Notes: generated by a model from the sequence alone, not told the origin. Counted from the first letter of the stretch, positions 8,007 through 17,684 are shown. The stretch is 64,000 bases of DNA from Bacillus sp. FJAT-29814 (GCF_001510715.1 NZ_LMTJ01000012.1:46912-110911); one strand, 5' to 3'. Numbers and translations: made by a program.

Positions 8007-9298
8007 TGGAGAAAATTGCGTTTGACCAGCTTCAGGAAGAGCTTTTCCACGAAAAATTGCCAAATGGCTTGAATGTATATATATTGCCGAAACAGGGGTT
8101 CAACAAAACTTATGCCACGTTTACGACCAAATACGGGTCAGTTGACAACACCTTTGTTCCCTTCGGAAAAAAGGACTTTGTCACCGTTCCAGACGGCATT
8201 GCTCACTTTTTGGAGCATAAGCTGTTCGAGAAGGAAGATGGCGATGTTTTTCAACAATTCAGTAAGCAGGGGGCATCGGCGAATGCCTTTACATCATTTA
8301 CCCGAACTGCTTATTTGTTCTCCAGCACGTCTGACGTGGAAAAGAACTTGGAAACGCTGATTGATTTTGTCCAATCCCCGTATTTTTCCGAGAAGACAGT
8401 AGAAAAGGAGAAAGGAATCATCGGCCAAGAAATTACAATGTATGACGATAATCCTGACTGGCGGTTATACTTCGGGATTATCCAAAATCTATATAAAAAC
8501 CATCCAGTCAGTATCGACATTGCTGGAACAATTGAATCCATTTCCCATATTACGAAGGATTGGCTGTATGAATGCTATAACACCTTTTACCACCCGAGCA
8601 ATATGCTCCTGTTTATTGTCGGCCCCGTTGACCCGGATCAAGTGATGAAACAGGTGAAGGATAATCAGGCTAAAAAAGAGTACAAAGATATGCCGGAAAT
8701 TCAGCGTCATTTCGAAAGTGAACCTGTTCAGGCGGCGGAAAAGAAGCAAGTGCTGCAGATGAATGTGCAAACCTCCAAATGCCTACTGGGCATCAAGGCG
8801 CTCCACGTGGATCAAACAGGGGAAGCAATGCTTAAAACCGAGCTGACCATGAATGTCCTTCTGGATTTGCTGTTTGGCAAAAGCTCGGAGAATTATGATG
8901 AGCTATATAATGAGGGTTTAGTGGACGAAACGTTCTCCTTTGATTACACGCAGGAGCAGGGCTTTGGATTTGCCATGATTGGCGGAGACACAAATAGCCC
9001 CGACAGGCTTGCGGAACGTATCCAGGAAATGCTGATGGCGGCGAAGGATGGGAATGCCTTTACGGAAGAGCAATTGGAACGAGGAAAAAGGAAGAAAATT
9101 GGTGCCTTTTTACGAGCAATCAATTCTCCTGAATACATCGCCAATCAATTTACCCGTTATGCCTTCAACGAAATGAACCTGTTTGATGTCGTGCCAACTT
9201 TGGAAAAAATTACACTGCAGGACGTCCAGTCCCTGGCCTCAGAGATGATTGCCGATGAACGGATCTCAGTTTGTCAAGTAATCCCGAAGGCCAAATAG
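8006..9298 (+). CDS. ymfH: M16-family zinc peptidase YmfH
   Basis: A 430-residue M16 peptidase with the inverted zinc motif HFLEH (about residues 69-73) and a downstream glutamate region (about 140-150, EKGIIGQEITMYDDNP) that supplies the third ligand. It is the catalytic partner of YmfF, with which it is translationally coupled. The subcellular site is cytoplasmic because no signal peptide is seen. A short terminator follows. The physiological substrate is not known to me. Confidence 0.88.
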   Translation: MEKIAFDQLQEELFHEKLPNGLNVYILPKQGFNKTYATFTTKYGSVDNTFVPFGKKDFVTVPDGIAHFLEHKLFEKEDGDVFQQFSKQGASANAFTSFTRTAYLFSSTSDVEKNLETLIDFVQSPYFSEKTVEKEKGIIGQEITMYDDNPDWRLYFGIIQNLYKNHPVSIDIAGTIESISHITKDWLYECYNTFYHPSNMLLFIVGPVDPDQVMKQVKDNQAKKEYKDMPEIQRHFESEPVQAAEKKQVLQMNVQTSKCLLGIKALHVDQTGEAMLKTELTMNVLLDLLFGKSSENYDELYNEGLVDETFSFDYTQEQGFGFAMIGGDTNSPDRLAERIQEMLMAAKDGNAFTEEQLERGKRKKIGAFLRAINSPEYIANQFTRYAFNEMNLFDVVPTLEKITLQDVQSLASEMIADERISVCQVIPKAK

Positions 9299-9301
9299 TT
9301 T

Positions 9302-9329
9302 AAAGCGCCGGTTACTTCGGCGCTTTTTC
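9302..9329 (+). terminator. Terminator after ymfH
   Basis: A 9-bp stem AAAGCGCCG/CGGCGCTTT running into T residues. Confidence 0.75.
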
Positions 9330-9360
9330 ACGGCAAATGAAATAGAGAGAGTGAATATAC

Positions 9361-10083
9361 ATGAAAAAATATGTATTAATTACGGGAGCAAGCGGAGGAA
9401 TCGGACAAGCGGTCGCCAGCCATTTAGCCGCCAAAGGATACAATCTTTATCTCCATTACAATCAAGGAGAACAGAATATCAAAGAACTAATGGAAAGGCT
9501 CTCGGCTTTTGGTGGTGAGTACATTCCGATATATGCCGATCTTGCTAAACCGGAAGGCTTTCGGCAAGTTACCTCACAGATTTATTCCCTCGATGCCATC
9601 ATTCATTGCGGCGGAATGAGCCATTATGGGCTTCTGATTGATTTAAAGCTTGAAGAGGCCATGGCTTTGCTTAATGTTCATGTGCTTAGTCCACTCATGC
9701 TGACCAAAGAGCTGTTGCCGAAATTCTTAAGTAAGGGCTCGGGCAATATCGTTGTCATTACCTCGATATGGGGACAGACTGGGGCTGCCTGTGAAGTGGC
9801 TTATTCAGCTGCAAAAGGGGCGCAAATTGCGTTTGTAAAGGCTCTAAGTAAGGAAGTAGCCTTAAATGGGATTCGTGTTAACGCGATTGCTCCTGGAGCT
9901 GTAGAGACGAAAATGATGGAGGGTTTTACCGATGAGGAGTTGGAAGGGATTACCTTTGAGATTCCGATGGGCAGGCTCGGCCAACCGGAGGAAATCGCAA
10001 AAGCTGCCGCATTTTTACTCTCAGATGACTCGAGCTATATGACCGGCCAGGTCCTTGCAATAAATGGCGGATGGTATACCTGA
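9361..10083 (+). CDS. ymfI: SDR oxidoreductase YmfI (EF-P 5-aminopentanone reductase)
   Basis: A 240-residue classical short-chain dehydrogenase. The Rossmann motif is TGASGGIG (about residues 8-15), the catalytic serine lies in ITSIWGQ, and the YxxxK pair is in YSAAK (about 156-160). It resembles FabG, but its place between ymfH and ymfJ identifies it as YmfI. In B. subtilis YmfI reduces 5-aminopentanone on Lys32 of elongation factor P to 5-aminopentanol. The assignment relies on synteny and family, since FabG-type sequences are hard to separate by eye. Confidence 0.8.
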   Translation: MKKYVLITGASGGIGQAVASHLAAKGYNLYLHYNQGEQNIKELMERLSAFGGEYIPIYADLAKPEGFRQVTSQIYSLDAIIHCGGMSHYGLLIDLKLEEAMALLNVHVLSPLMLTKELLPKFLSKGSGNIVVITSIWGQTGAACEVAYSAAKGAQIAFVKALSKEVALNGIRVNAIAPGAVETKMMEGFTDEELEGITFEIPMGRLGQPEEIAKAAAFLLSDDSSYMTGQVLAINGGWYT

Positions 10084-10162
10084 AAATCGTGCCGCTATCA
10101 TGTATAGATTGGGTCCTCGGGTAGCAAAATAACCATGTACCATTCTAAAGGAGGGTTATGCG

Positions 10163-10408
10163 ATGTCTGTTTTAGATAACTGGAAACAGTGGCAGGAATT
10201 TTTGGGTGACCGTCTTGACCATGCCCAAGATCAAGGGATGAGTGAAGGGGCAATTAACAGCCTCGCTTATCAGATCGGTGACTATTTGGCGAAAAATGTT
10301 GACCCGAAAAACGAGCAGGAGCGTGTTCTCGCCGACCTGTGGTCAGTTGCAGACCAAAAGGAGCAGCAGGCAATTGCCAACTTGATGGTCAAGCTTGTTA
10401 AGCAATAA
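10163..10408 (+). CDS. ymfJ: DUF3243 protein YmfJ
   Basis: An 81-residue soluble, acidic, mostly helical protein. It begins VLDNWKQWQEFLGDRLDHAQDQG and resembles the DUF3243 family (B. subtilis YmfJ). AAAGGAGGG precedes the ATG. It stands alone between ymfI and ymfK with its own terminator. Function unknown. Confidence 0.8.
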   Translation: MSVLDNWKQWQEFLGDRLDHAQDQGMSEGAINSLAYQIGDYLAKNVDPKNEQERVLADLWSVADQKEQQAIANLMVKLVKQ

Positions 10409-10418
10409 AGCTATAGAA

Positions 10419-10454
10419 GAGAGGATGGGGCGGAGATTCCCCGCCTCTTTTTTT
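10419..10454 (+). terminator. Terminator after ymfJ
   Basis: GAGG-AT-GGGG paired with CCCC-G-CCTC, followed by seven T. Confidence 0.75.
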
Positions 10455-10594
10455 GCTATATACCAGTTTTTCAGTGAAATATTAGTTTGCATGTGTTTTT
10501 TCTTTCATCTTACAGTAAAATCAGATATGATAGGGGTTAGGTAAGCATTTATGAAAAAATTGTCGAAACTTCTTTAAGGGGGTGCGTAGCTGAA

Positions 10595-11389
10595 ATGAAC
10601 ATGAAGAAAGAATGGTACTTGGAATATGAAATTCAGAAAAATCGTCCCGGTTTATTAGGGGACATTTCCTCCCTCTTAGGAATGCTTTCTATTAATATCG
10701 TTACCATCAATGGTGTTGATGAGGGCAGACGCGGCTTGCTAATATTGGCAAAGGACGATAATCAAATTAAACGGCTTGAGTCAATTTTACATACTATGGA
10801 CACAATAAAACTAATAAAATTGCGGGAACCGAAATTGCGGGACCGTCTTGCTGTCCGGCATGGCCGCTATATTCAGCGTGATGCCGATGATAAAAAGACA
10901 TTTCGTTTTGTCCGTGACGAACTTGGTCTATTAGTCGATTTTATGGCAGAATTATTTAAGCAGGATGGCCATAAATTAATCGGGATTCGCGGGATGCCCC
11001 GGGTAGGAAAAACTGAATCGCTAGTTGCCGCAAGCGTTTGTGCTAATAAGCGTTGGCTGTTTGTGTCTTCGACCCTGTTAAAGCAAACAATCCGCAACCA
11101 ATTGATTGAGGATGAATACAACAGCGACAATCTATTTATTCTTGATGGGATCGTGTCGACCAAGAGAGCCAATGAACGGCACTGGCAGCTTGTCCGGGAA
11201 ATTATGCGGATGCCGTCCGTTAAGGTGATCGAACATCCCGATATTTTTGTGCAAAACTCCGAGTATACGCTCGATGATTTTGACTATATCATCGAACTAA
11301 GAAATCATGCGGATGAAGAAATTACATACGATATTGTTGACCAGCATAATATGTTCTCCGGTTCTGATTTTGGAGATTTTGATTTTTAA
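10595..11389 (+). CDS. ymfK: DUF3388 protein YmfK
   Basis: A 264-residue soluble protein. The first 75 residues look like an ACT-type domain (LEYEIQKNRPGLLGDISSLLGMLSINIVTINGVD). The rest contains a P-loop-like turn GMPRVGKTES (about 132-141), which suggests nucleotide binding. Family DUF3388, YmfK in B. subtilis. AAGGGGGTG precedes the start. It lies 20 nt before ymfM and is probably co-transcribed with it. The biochemical role is not established. The P-loop reading is mine. Confidence 0.8.
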   Translation: MNMKKEWYLEYEIQKNRPGLLGDISSLLGMLSINIVTINGVDEGRRGLLILAKDDNQIKRLESILHTMDTIKLIKLREPKLRDRLAVRHGRYIQRDADDKKTFRFVRDELGLLVDFMAELFKQDGHKLIGIRGMPRVGKTESLVAASVCANKRWLFVSSTLLKQTIRNQLIEDEYNSDNLFILDGIVSTKRANERHWQLVREIMRMPSVKVIEHPDIFVQNSEYTLDDFDYIIELRNHADEEITYDIVDQHNMFSGSDFGDFDF

Positions 11390-11409
11390 ATAATTGGAAG
11401 GTGTTCTAC

Positions 11410-12351
11410 GTGACTGAATTAGGGAATCGATTAAAAGAAGCCCGTTTAGCCAAGGATTTAAGTTTGGATGATTTACAATCCATGACGAAAATCCAAAAGC
11501 GATATTTAATTGGAATTGAAGAAGGCAATTATTCCAGCATGCCAGGTAACTTCTATGTTCGAGCGTTTATAAAGCAGTATGCAGAGGCGCTCGGCCTAAA
11601 TCCGGAGGAAATTTTTGAAACCTATAAGAATGAAATCCCTCCATCTATCAATGATGAAATGCCGCAATTATCGAGAGTGAAAACACATAAAAATATCTCT
11701 CCGGGTAACTCGAAGATTTTTGATTTCCTGCCCAAAATTTTGATTGCCGTTTTTGTCATTGGAGTTGCCGGCCTTTTCTATTATTTTATTTCCACGAATG
11801 CCGGCGATGATACGAATGAAGCTGTCAGCCAGGATAATGAGCCGGTAAAGCTTGTGAAATCCGACAATCTTGAAAAGGCACAGGCTGATGAGAAGGAAAA
11901 AGCCGCCGACAAAGAAAAGGCAAAGGATAAGAAACAGGAAAAATCCAAGGATGAAACGCAAATAGAAGAAACGCCAAAAGAAGAAACACAGACACCAGTA
12001 CCTGAGGCGCCAAAGCAAGAGTTGACGGTTGTGCAGACAAGCGGCAGAAATTCAACATTTTCATTGGCTAATGCCGATAAATTTGTTGTTAAGGTCGTTT
12101 CCCGAGGAGAATCCTGGGTAAGCATTAAAAACGGCATAGGAAAATCATTTTTCCAGGGAACGCTGAAGGCCGGCACCGAGACAGAAAGCCAAACCTATGA
12201 CTTAACACCTGAGGCTGCAGCTGTCATCACCGTCGGCAGAACGCTTGATGCCGATATCTATGTTAATGACCAAAAGCTGGAGTATGCGGTTCCGCCCGCG
12301 GAAAAAGTTCGTCAGGACATCACCATTCAATTTGTTCCGAAGAACCAATAG
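11410..12351 (+). CDS. ymfM: RodZ-like membrane protein YmfM
   Basis: About 313 residues. An N-terminal helix-turn-helix of the RodZ type (ELGNRLKEARLAKDLSLDDLQ) is followed by one membrane helix near residues 108-125, a lysine/glutamate-rich linker (about 130-205) and a C-terminal beta-rich DUF4115 domain outside the membrane. RodZ links MreB filaments to the membrane and cell-wall synthesis. The GTG at 11410 is chosen because GGAAGGTG lies 6 nt upstream; the GTG at 11401 overlaps that site. Synteny with B. subtilis ymfM next to pgsA supports the call. Confidence 0.88.
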   Translation: MTELGNRLKEARLAKDLSLDDLQSMTKIQKRYLIGIEEGNYSSMPGNFYVRAFIKQYAEALGLNPEEIFETYKNEIPPSINDEMPQLSRVKTHKNISPGNSKIFDFLPKILIAVFVIGVAGLFYYFISTNAGDDTNEAVSQDNEPVKLVKSDNLEKAQADEKEKAADKEKAKDKKQEKSKDETQIEETPKEETQTPVPEAPKQELTVVQTSGRNSTFSLANADKFVVKVVSRGESWVSIKNGIGKSFFQGTLKAGTETESQTYDLTPEAAAVITVGRTLDADIYVNDQKLEYAVPPAEKVRQDITIQFVPKNQ

Positions 12352-12372
12352 TCATCATTCGATGACTATTTT
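12348..12372 (+). terminator. Stem-loop after ymfM
   Basis: A 9-bp perfect stem ATAGTCATC/GATGACTAT spanning the stop codon, followed by a short T run. Confidence 0.6.
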
Positions 12373-12447
12373 CGCATGCATGAACTTTTATAAATAGAAA
12401 AGGGTGCCGACTGAACGGCACATTGTTGTATTTTAGGAGGAAGTTTG

Positions 12448-13026
12448 ATGAATTTACCTAACAAGATTACTATTTCACGCATATTATTAATCCCGGTGTT
12501 CTTGATTATTATGCTGGTTCCTTTTGATTGGGGCGAGTTCCGATTGCTCGGTGCTGACCTTCCGGTAACCCATTTTGTCGGTGCGTTAATTTTCATACTG
12601 GCATCGACGACTGACTGGGTGGACGGCCATTATGCCCGCAAATACAATCTTGTTACCAACATGGGGAAATTTCTTGATCCTTTGGCGGATAAACTGCTTG
12701 TTTCCGCGGCTTTGATTGTCCTGGTTGAACTGGGCTTTGCTCCATCATGGATTGTCATTGTGATAATCAGTAGGGAGTTTGCTGTTACCGGACTGCGCTT
12801 GTTGCTTGCCGGCGAAGGGGAAGTCGTCGCGGCCAATATGCTTGGAAAAATTAAAACGTGGACGCAAATCGTCGCGATTTCAGCGTTATTACTACATAAT
12901 ATTATTTTTGCTATGATTCCATTTCGATTTGACCTTTTGGCATTATGGGTGGCATTATTTTTTACAATCTGGTCCGGATGGGATTATTTTGCGAAAAACA
13001 GCCATGTGCTGAAAAATTCGAAATAG
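12448..13026 (+). CDS. pgsA: CDP-diacylglycerol--glycerol-3-phosphate phosphatidyltransferase
   Basis: A 192-residue inner-membrane enzyme that makes phosphatidylglycerol phosphate, the committed step of phosphatidylglycerol synthesis. It shows the CDP-alcohol phosphotransferase signature DGxxARx8GxxxDxxxD as DGHYAR...GKFLDPLAD and several membrane helices. The ATG at 12448, 7 nt after AGGAGG, is preferred to the TTG just before it. Its place between ymfM and cinA is the normal Bacillus order. Confidence 0.92.
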   Translation: MNLPNKITISRILLIPVFLIIMLVPFDWGEFRLLGADLPVTHFVGALIFILASTTDWVDGHYARKYNLVTNMGKFLDPLADKLLVSAALIVLVELGFAPSWIVIVIISREFAVTGLRLLLAGEGEVVAANMLGKIKTWTQIVAISALLLHNIIFAMIPFRFDLLALWVALFFTIWSGWDYFAKNSHVLKNSK

Positions 13027-13071
13027 GTGCAGTTTTTATTCTGTAAACCTTTGAAAAAGGAGGGGCAGTTT

Positions 13072-14328
13072 GTGAATGCTGAGATTATTGCAGTTGGTTC
13101 GGAGCTGCTTTTGGGCCAAATCGTAAATACCAACGCACGGTTTCTATCTCAGCAACTGGCGGGGCTGGGGATTGATGTTTATTTTCACACTGTTGTCGGG
13201 GACAATCCGGACAGGCTAAAGTCGGCGATTGAAATCGCTGAGAAGCGGTCGGATGTGATTATTTTTACCGGCGGTTTAGGCCCGACAAAGGATGATTTGA
13301 CGAAGGAAACGATTGCCCGCCATCTTGGAACAGAACTGACCATGGACGAAGCCGCGCTGGTATCGATTGAACATTTCTTTAAACGAACCAATCGGGCAAT
13401 GACGGAAAATAACCGAAAACAGGCATTGATTTTGAAGGGGTCTCAAGTTCTGCCCAACGACCATGGGATGGCTCCCGGGATGATTTATCAGGGTGGTGGC
13501 GGACGTATTTATATGTTACTGCCAGGACCCCCAAAAGAGATGGAGCCGATGTTTTTGAAATATGGAGGGCCTGCTCTGGCAGGGTTTGGCGGTTCTGGGG
13601 AACAAATTGTCTCCCGGGTGCTGCGGTTTTTTGGCATCGGTGAGGCAGCATTGGAGACAGAGGTCCTTGATTTAATTGAAGCCCAAAGCAATCCAACCAT
13701 TGCCCCGCTTGCCGGTGACGGAGAAGTAACTCTAAGGTTGACCGCCAAACATAAGAATGTTGCCTCGGCTCAGGCAATGCTAGATGACGTGGAAGCAAAA
13801 ATCAGGGCGCGCGTGGGCGAATTTTTATACGGTTATGATAATACTTCATTGTTGGAAGAATTGACGAAGGTCTTAAAAGAGAAGAAATGGACGGTTACCG
13901 CTGCAGAAAGTTTAACCGGAGGATTGTTTCAGCAGGAAATCACCTCCATTTCCGGGGCGAGTTCGGTGTTTAAGGGCGGCGTCGTCTGTTATTCGAACGA
14001 AATCAAGGAGAAGGTCGTTGGGGTCCGCCCGGAGACTCTCGCTGCCCATGGAGCGGTAAGTGAGGAATGTGCCAGGGAACTGGCGGTGAATGCGGCACGG
14101 ATCTTTGGGGCTGATATCGGAATCAGTTTTACTGGTGTAGCCGGACCGGATGAGTTGGAAGGCAAGCCGGTTGGAACGGTATATATCGGTATTTCGGTTG
14201 CAGGGCTTCCGGTGATCGTTGAGAAACTTAGTCTTGGCGGAACGCGCGAAGCCAACCGTGGCCGGGCGGTAAAGTTTGGCTGTTACTATTTGTTGAAATA
14301 TTTGAAGGAATCACAGGATGCTGGATGA
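13072..14328 (+). CDS. cinA: CinA-family protein (NMN deamidase / ADP-ribose pyrophosphatase)
   Basis: About 418 residues in two domains: an N-terminal MoCF/COG1058 domain (about 1-170, opening AEIIAVGSELLLGQ) and a C-terminal CinA/PncC domain (about 255-412, with TAAESLTGGLFQQ and GVAGPD). The first is associated with ADP-ribose pyrophosphatase and the second with NMN deamidase activity. The GTG at 13072 has AAAGGAGGGG upstream and the protein opens with the conserved family start. It directly precedes recA, the usual competence-linked arrangement in Gram-positive bacteria. Confidence 0.9.
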   Translation: MNAEIIAVGSELLLGQIVNTNARFLSQQLAGLGIDVYFHTVVGDNPDRLKSAIEIAEKRSDVIIFTGGLGPTKDDLTKETIARHLGTELTMDEAALVSIEHFFKRTNRAMTENNRKQALILKGSQVLPNDHGMAPGMIYQGGGGRIYMLLPGPPKEMEPMFLKYGGPALAGFGGSGEQIVSRVLRFFGIGEAALETEVLDLIEAQSNPTIAPLAGDGEVTLRLTAKHKNVASAQAMLDDVEAKIRARVGEFLYGYDNTSLLEELTKVLKEKKWTVTAAESLTGGLFQQEITSISGASSVFKGGVVCYSNEIKEKVVGVRPETLAAHGAVSEECARELAVNAARIFGADIGISFTGVAGPDELEGKPVGTVYIGISVAGLPVIVEKLSLGGTREANRGRAVKFGCYYLLKYLKESQDAG

Positions 14329-14348
14329 GCGTTCTGTGTTTTTTTGTT
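14311..14348 (+). terminator. Probable terminator after cinA
   Basis: CACAG/CTGTG closes an imperfect stem across the cinA stop codon, followed by a T-rich tract. The 14349-14619 interval beyond it holds no gene I can support. Confidence 0.5.
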
Positions 14349-14619
14349 TTTTGGGGAAGGGGTGGGCCGTTTATGAAGACAAAATTGTGGGTAATTGGGG
14401 ATAAGGTGTCCTTATGGAAGGAACATAGTGCCCTCTAGAGCGAAAAAAACCATTGTAAGGGTCACTATAAATAATTCCCATTTCAAGAGAATTGGTTATG
14501 CACTATTAAATTATCTGAAAATAAGCAAATAAGGCTTTTTCTTTCAAACCCCCACCAGAAAAACTTCTTTTCGTGGGTAAATTTGTTTCTTATACCATAA
14601 TAATTACCTAGAAAAAGGT

Positions 14620-14633
14620 CGAATAGATGTTCG
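14620..14633. promoter_or_regulatory. LexA (SOS) box upstream of recA
   Basis: CGAATAGATGTTCG matches the Bacillus LexA/DinR consensus CGAAC-N4-GTTCG at all but one position. It lies just upstream of the recA promoter, as in B. subtilis. Confidence 0.85.
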
Positions 14634-14642
14634 TGTTTTTGC

Positions 14643-14671
14643 TCGACAAATCATCCGAAAGAGGTTATAGT
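14643..14671 (+). promoter_or_regulatory. Sigma-A-type promoter of recA
   Basis: TCGACA (14643-14648), a 17-nt spacer and TATAGT (14666-14671), placed 9 nt after the SOS box. Confidence 0.6.
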
Positions 14672-14739
14672 ATTAATAGGTTTCAATTTCATAGATTCCA
14701 GCAATAATTTTAATTTAATTATAAAAGGAGGAACTATTT

Positions 14740-15783
14740 GTGAGTGACCGAAAGGCCGCCTTAGAAATGGCGCTAAAACAAATAGAAAAACAATTCGGTA
14801 AAGGTTCCATCATGAGAATGGGAGAACAATCGGAAACGAAGATTTCAACAGTTCCGAGTGGATCCCTGGCACTGGATGCAGCACTTGGTGTAGGAGGATA
14901 CCCAAGGGGACGGATCATCGAGATATATGGACCAGAAAGCTCAGGTAAAACCACCGTGGCTCTCCATGCTATTGCAGAAGTTCAAGCAAAAGGCGGACAA
15001 GCAGCGTTTATCGACGCTGAGCATGCATTGGACCCAACTTATGCACAAAAACTAGGCGTTAACATTGATGAATTATTATTATCCCAGCCAGATACAGGTG
15101 AACAAGCCCTTGAAATCGCTGAAGCGCTTGTGCGAAGCGGCGCAATCGATATTATCGTTGTCGACTCTGTAGCAGCTCTAGTACCAAAAGCCGAAATTGA
15201 AGGTGAAATGGGAGACTCTCACGTAGGCTTACAGGCCCGCTTGATGTCCCAAGCCCTTCGTAAACTATCAGGTTCAATCAACAAATCTAAAACAATCGCT
15301 GTCTTCATTAACCAAATCCGCGAAAAAATTGGGATCATGTTTGGTAACCCCGAGACAACACCTGGTGGACGTGCGCTGAAGTTCTATTCGACCATCCGTC
15401 TTGAAGTCCGCCGTTCCGAGCAGTTAAAGCAAGGCACTGAAATGGTCGGTAACAAGACAAAAATTAAAGTTGTCAAGAATAAGGTGGCGCCTCCATTCCG
15501 TACGGCTGAAGTGGATATTATGTATGGAGAAGGTATATCCAAAGAAGGCGAAATCGTCGATATCGGTTCAGAATTGGATATTATCCAAAAAAGCGGTTCT
15601 TGGTATTCCTACAACGATCAACGAATCGGACAGGGCCGTGAAAACGCCAAATTGTTCCTAAAGGAAAACCCTGTTCTTCGCCAGGAGATTCAGACCAAAA
15701 TCCGCGAGCATTACGGTTTAGATGGCGAAAAAGTCGTTACCGAAACCGATGACGATGAGCAATTTGAATTGCTAGATAATTAA
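14740..15783 (+). CDS. recA: Recombinase RecA
   Basis: A 347-residue DNA strand-exchange ATPase and LexA co-protease. Walker A is GPESSGKTT (about residues 67-75), Walker B is IIVVDSVAAL, and loop L2 lies near GNPETTPGGRALKFY. Length is typical and the C-terminus is acidic (ETDDDEQFELLDN). The GTG start follows AAAGGAGGAA. An SOS box and promoter lie upstream, so damage induction is expected. Confidence 0.98.
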   Translation: MSDRKAALEMALKQIEKQFGKGSIMRMGEQSETKISTVPSGSLALDAALGVGGYPRGRIIEIYGPESSGKTTVALHAIAEVQAKGGQAAFIDAEHALDPTYAQKLGVNIDELLLSQPDTGEQALEIAEALVRSGAIDIIVVDSVAALVPKAEIEGEMGDSHVGLQARLMSQALRKLSGSINKSKTIAVFINQIREKIGIMFGNPETTPGGRALKFYSTIRLEVRRSEQLKQGTEMVGNKTKIKVVKNKVAPPFRTAEVDIMYGEGISKEGEIVDIGSELDIIQKSGSWYSYNDQRIGQGRENAKLFLKENPVLRQEIQTKIREHYGLDGEKVVTETDDDEQFELLDN

Positions 15784-15790
15784 TATTCTT

Positions 15791-15826
15791 GAGCAAGGCC
15801 CATGTTCGGGTTTTGCTCATTTTTTA
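15791..15826 (+). terminator. Terminator after recA
   Basis: GAGCAA-GGCCC pairs with GGG-TTTTGCTC, followed by six T. Confidence 0.75.
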
Positions 15827-15929
15827 TAAAAATGTATTTTTATGCAGTAAAGCCGACGAATATACATATTGAAACCGTTCTCAAACCAGATAAGTTGGAA
15901 ATATTTATAGAAGCAATTCTGACAAAACC

Positions 15930-15958
15930 TTGACAATGACAAGTCCCAGCTTTACAAT
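15930..15958 (+). promoter_or_regulatory. Sigma-A promoter of rny
   Basis: TTGACA (15930-15935), a 17-nt spacer, TACAAT (15953-15958). It is the only strong element in the 308-nt gap between recA and rny, and predicts a 5' leader of about 125 nt. Confidence 0.75.
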
Positions 15959-16091
15959 TAACATGTATATTTTACATTTTTGGAAATATTACATTGCGAA
16001 AAGCCTTAGTGCTTGGTGTATGTTGAGTCTAAACAATGTACATGCCGACACTTAAAAAATCTAACAAAAGTTCATAGCAAGAGGAGGTGTA

Positions 16092-17654
16092 ATGATGGAC
16101 CTAATTACAATCATCTCCATTTTGCTTGGCCTTATCGTCGGTGCCGTTGTTGGCTATTTTATTCGTAAATCCATTGCTGAAGCAAAAATAGCAGGGGCAA
16201 AAAATGCTGCAGAATCGATTTTGGAAGATGCAAAACGTGATGCGGATTCACTTAAAAAGGAAGCCCTGTTAGAGGCAAAGGATGAAATTCACAAGCTTCG
16301 AACAGAAGCAGAGCGTGAGGTTCGTGAACGAAGAAATGAACTGCAAAAACAAGAAAACCGTTTACTGCAAAGAGAAGAGAATTTAGACCGAAAGGATGAA
16401 TCGTTAAACAAGCGTGAAGTTCTTTTAGAAAAAAAGGATGATTCTCTAAACCAAAGACAACAGCATATTGAAGAGATGGAAAGCAAAGTGGACGAGTTGG
16501 TACGTACACAACAAACAGAACTTGAACGTATTTCCGGCTTAACCCGCGATCAAGCAAAAACAATTATCCTGGAACGAACAGAGCAGGAACTTGCTTTTGA
16601 GACCGCGATGATGATTAAAGAAACCGAAAATCGTGCAAAGGAAGAAGCTGATAAGAAAGCGAAGGAAATTCTTTCGCTCGCCATCCAGCGTTGTGCTGCG
16701 GACCATGTTGCTGAAACAACTGTTTCAGTGGTAAACCTTCCAAACGACGAAATGAAGGGACGGATTATCGGACGTGAAGGACGTAATATTCGTACCCTTG
16801 AGACGTTGACCGGTATCGATTTAATTATTGACGATACTCCGGAAGCCGTTATTCTTTCCGGTTTTGATCCTATCCGTCGGGAAACGGCACGCTTAGCCCT
16901 TGAAAAGCTTGTTCAAGATGGACGAATCCATCCTGCCCGGATTGAGGAAATGGTCGAGAAGTCCCGCCGTGAAGTGGATGAATACATCCGTGAAGTTGGG
17001 GAGCAGACCACATTCGAAGTTGGGGTGCATGGGCTCCATCCGGATTTGATCAAAATTCTTGGTCGCTTGAAGTTCCGTACAAGCTACGGACAAAACGTGC
17101 TGAAACACTCCATGGAGGTAGCTCAGCTTTCTGGATTGCTTGCTGCTGAGCTTGGTCAGGATGAAACGTTGGCAAGACGCGCCGGACTGCTGCACGATAT
17201 TGGAAAAGCGATTGACCATGAAGTCGAAGGAAGCCACGTTGAGATTGGGGTCGAACTTGCTACGAAGTACAAGGAACATCCTGTCGTCATCAACAGTATT
17301 GCTTCACACCATGGCGATACAGCACCAACATCAACCATTGCGGTTCTAGTCGCTGCTGCTGACGCACTCTCTGCTGCAAGACCGGGAGCCCGCAGCGAAA
17401 CACTTGAAAACTACATTCGCCGCCTCGAAAAGCTAGAAGAGATTTCGGAATCCTATGAGGGTGTTGAGAAATCATTTGCGATTCAGGCCGGACGTGAAGT
17501 GCGAATCATTGTAAGACCGGATGCCATAGATGATCTTGCCGCCCACCGATTGGCTCGCGATATCCGTAAGCGCATCGAGGAAGAGCTTGATTATCCGGGA
17601 CATATTAAAGTAACAGTTATCCGTGAAACACGGGCTGTTGAATACGCAAAATAA
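16092..17654 (+). CDS. rny: Ribonuclease Y
   Basis: A 520-residue membrane-anchored endoribonuclease that starts mRNA turnover. Order of parts: one N-terminal membrane helix (about 3-24), a long charged coiled coil (about 30-190), a KH RNA-binding domain (about 205-270, with GRIIGREGRNIRTLE), and an HD metal-dependent catalytic domain (LLHDIGKAIDHE, about residues 363-374). Two adjacent ATG codons (16092 and 16095) both fit GAGGAGGTG. A terminator overlaps the stop codon. Confidence 0.96.
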   Translation: MMDLITIISILLGLIVGAVVGYFIRKSIAEAKIAGAKNAAESILEDAKRDADSLKKEALLEAKDEIHKLRTEAEREVRERRNELQKQENRLLQREENLDRKDESLNKREVLLEKKDDSLNQRQQHIEEMESKVDELVRTQQTELERISGLTRDQAKTIILERTEQELAFETAMMIKETENRAKEEADKKAKEILSLAIQRCAADHVAETTVSVVNLPNDEMKGRIIGREGRNIRTLETLTGIDLIIDDTPEAVILSGFDPIRRETARLALEKLVQDGRIHPARIEEMVEKSRREVDEYIREVGEQTTFEVGVHGLHPDLIKILGRLKFRTSYGQNVLKHSMEVAQLSGLLAAELGQDETLARRAGLLHDIGKAIDHEVEGSHVEIGVELATKYKEHPVVINSIASHHGDTAPTSTIAVLVAAADALSAARPGARSETLENYIRRLEKLEEISESYEGVEKSFAIQAGREVRIIVRPDAIDDLAAHRLARDIRKRIEEELDYPGHIKVTVIRETRAVEYAK

Positions 17655-17684
17655 AGCGGTGCATATGCGCCGCTTTATTTTTGT
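17649..17684 (+). terminator. Terminator after rny
   Basis: An 11-bp stem AAATAAAGCGG/CCGCTTTATTT, followed by T residues. The left arm includes the rny stop codon. Confidence 0.85.

Noticed and set aside
9361..10083. Fatty-acid synthesis FabG
   Set aside because: The sequence is FabG-like, but the ymfH-ymfI-ymfJ order points to YmfI.
11668..12176. Long antisense ORFs within ymfM rich in Phe, Ser and Leu
   Set aside because: They are the complement of the Lys/Glu-rich linker of YmfM, an expected artefact.
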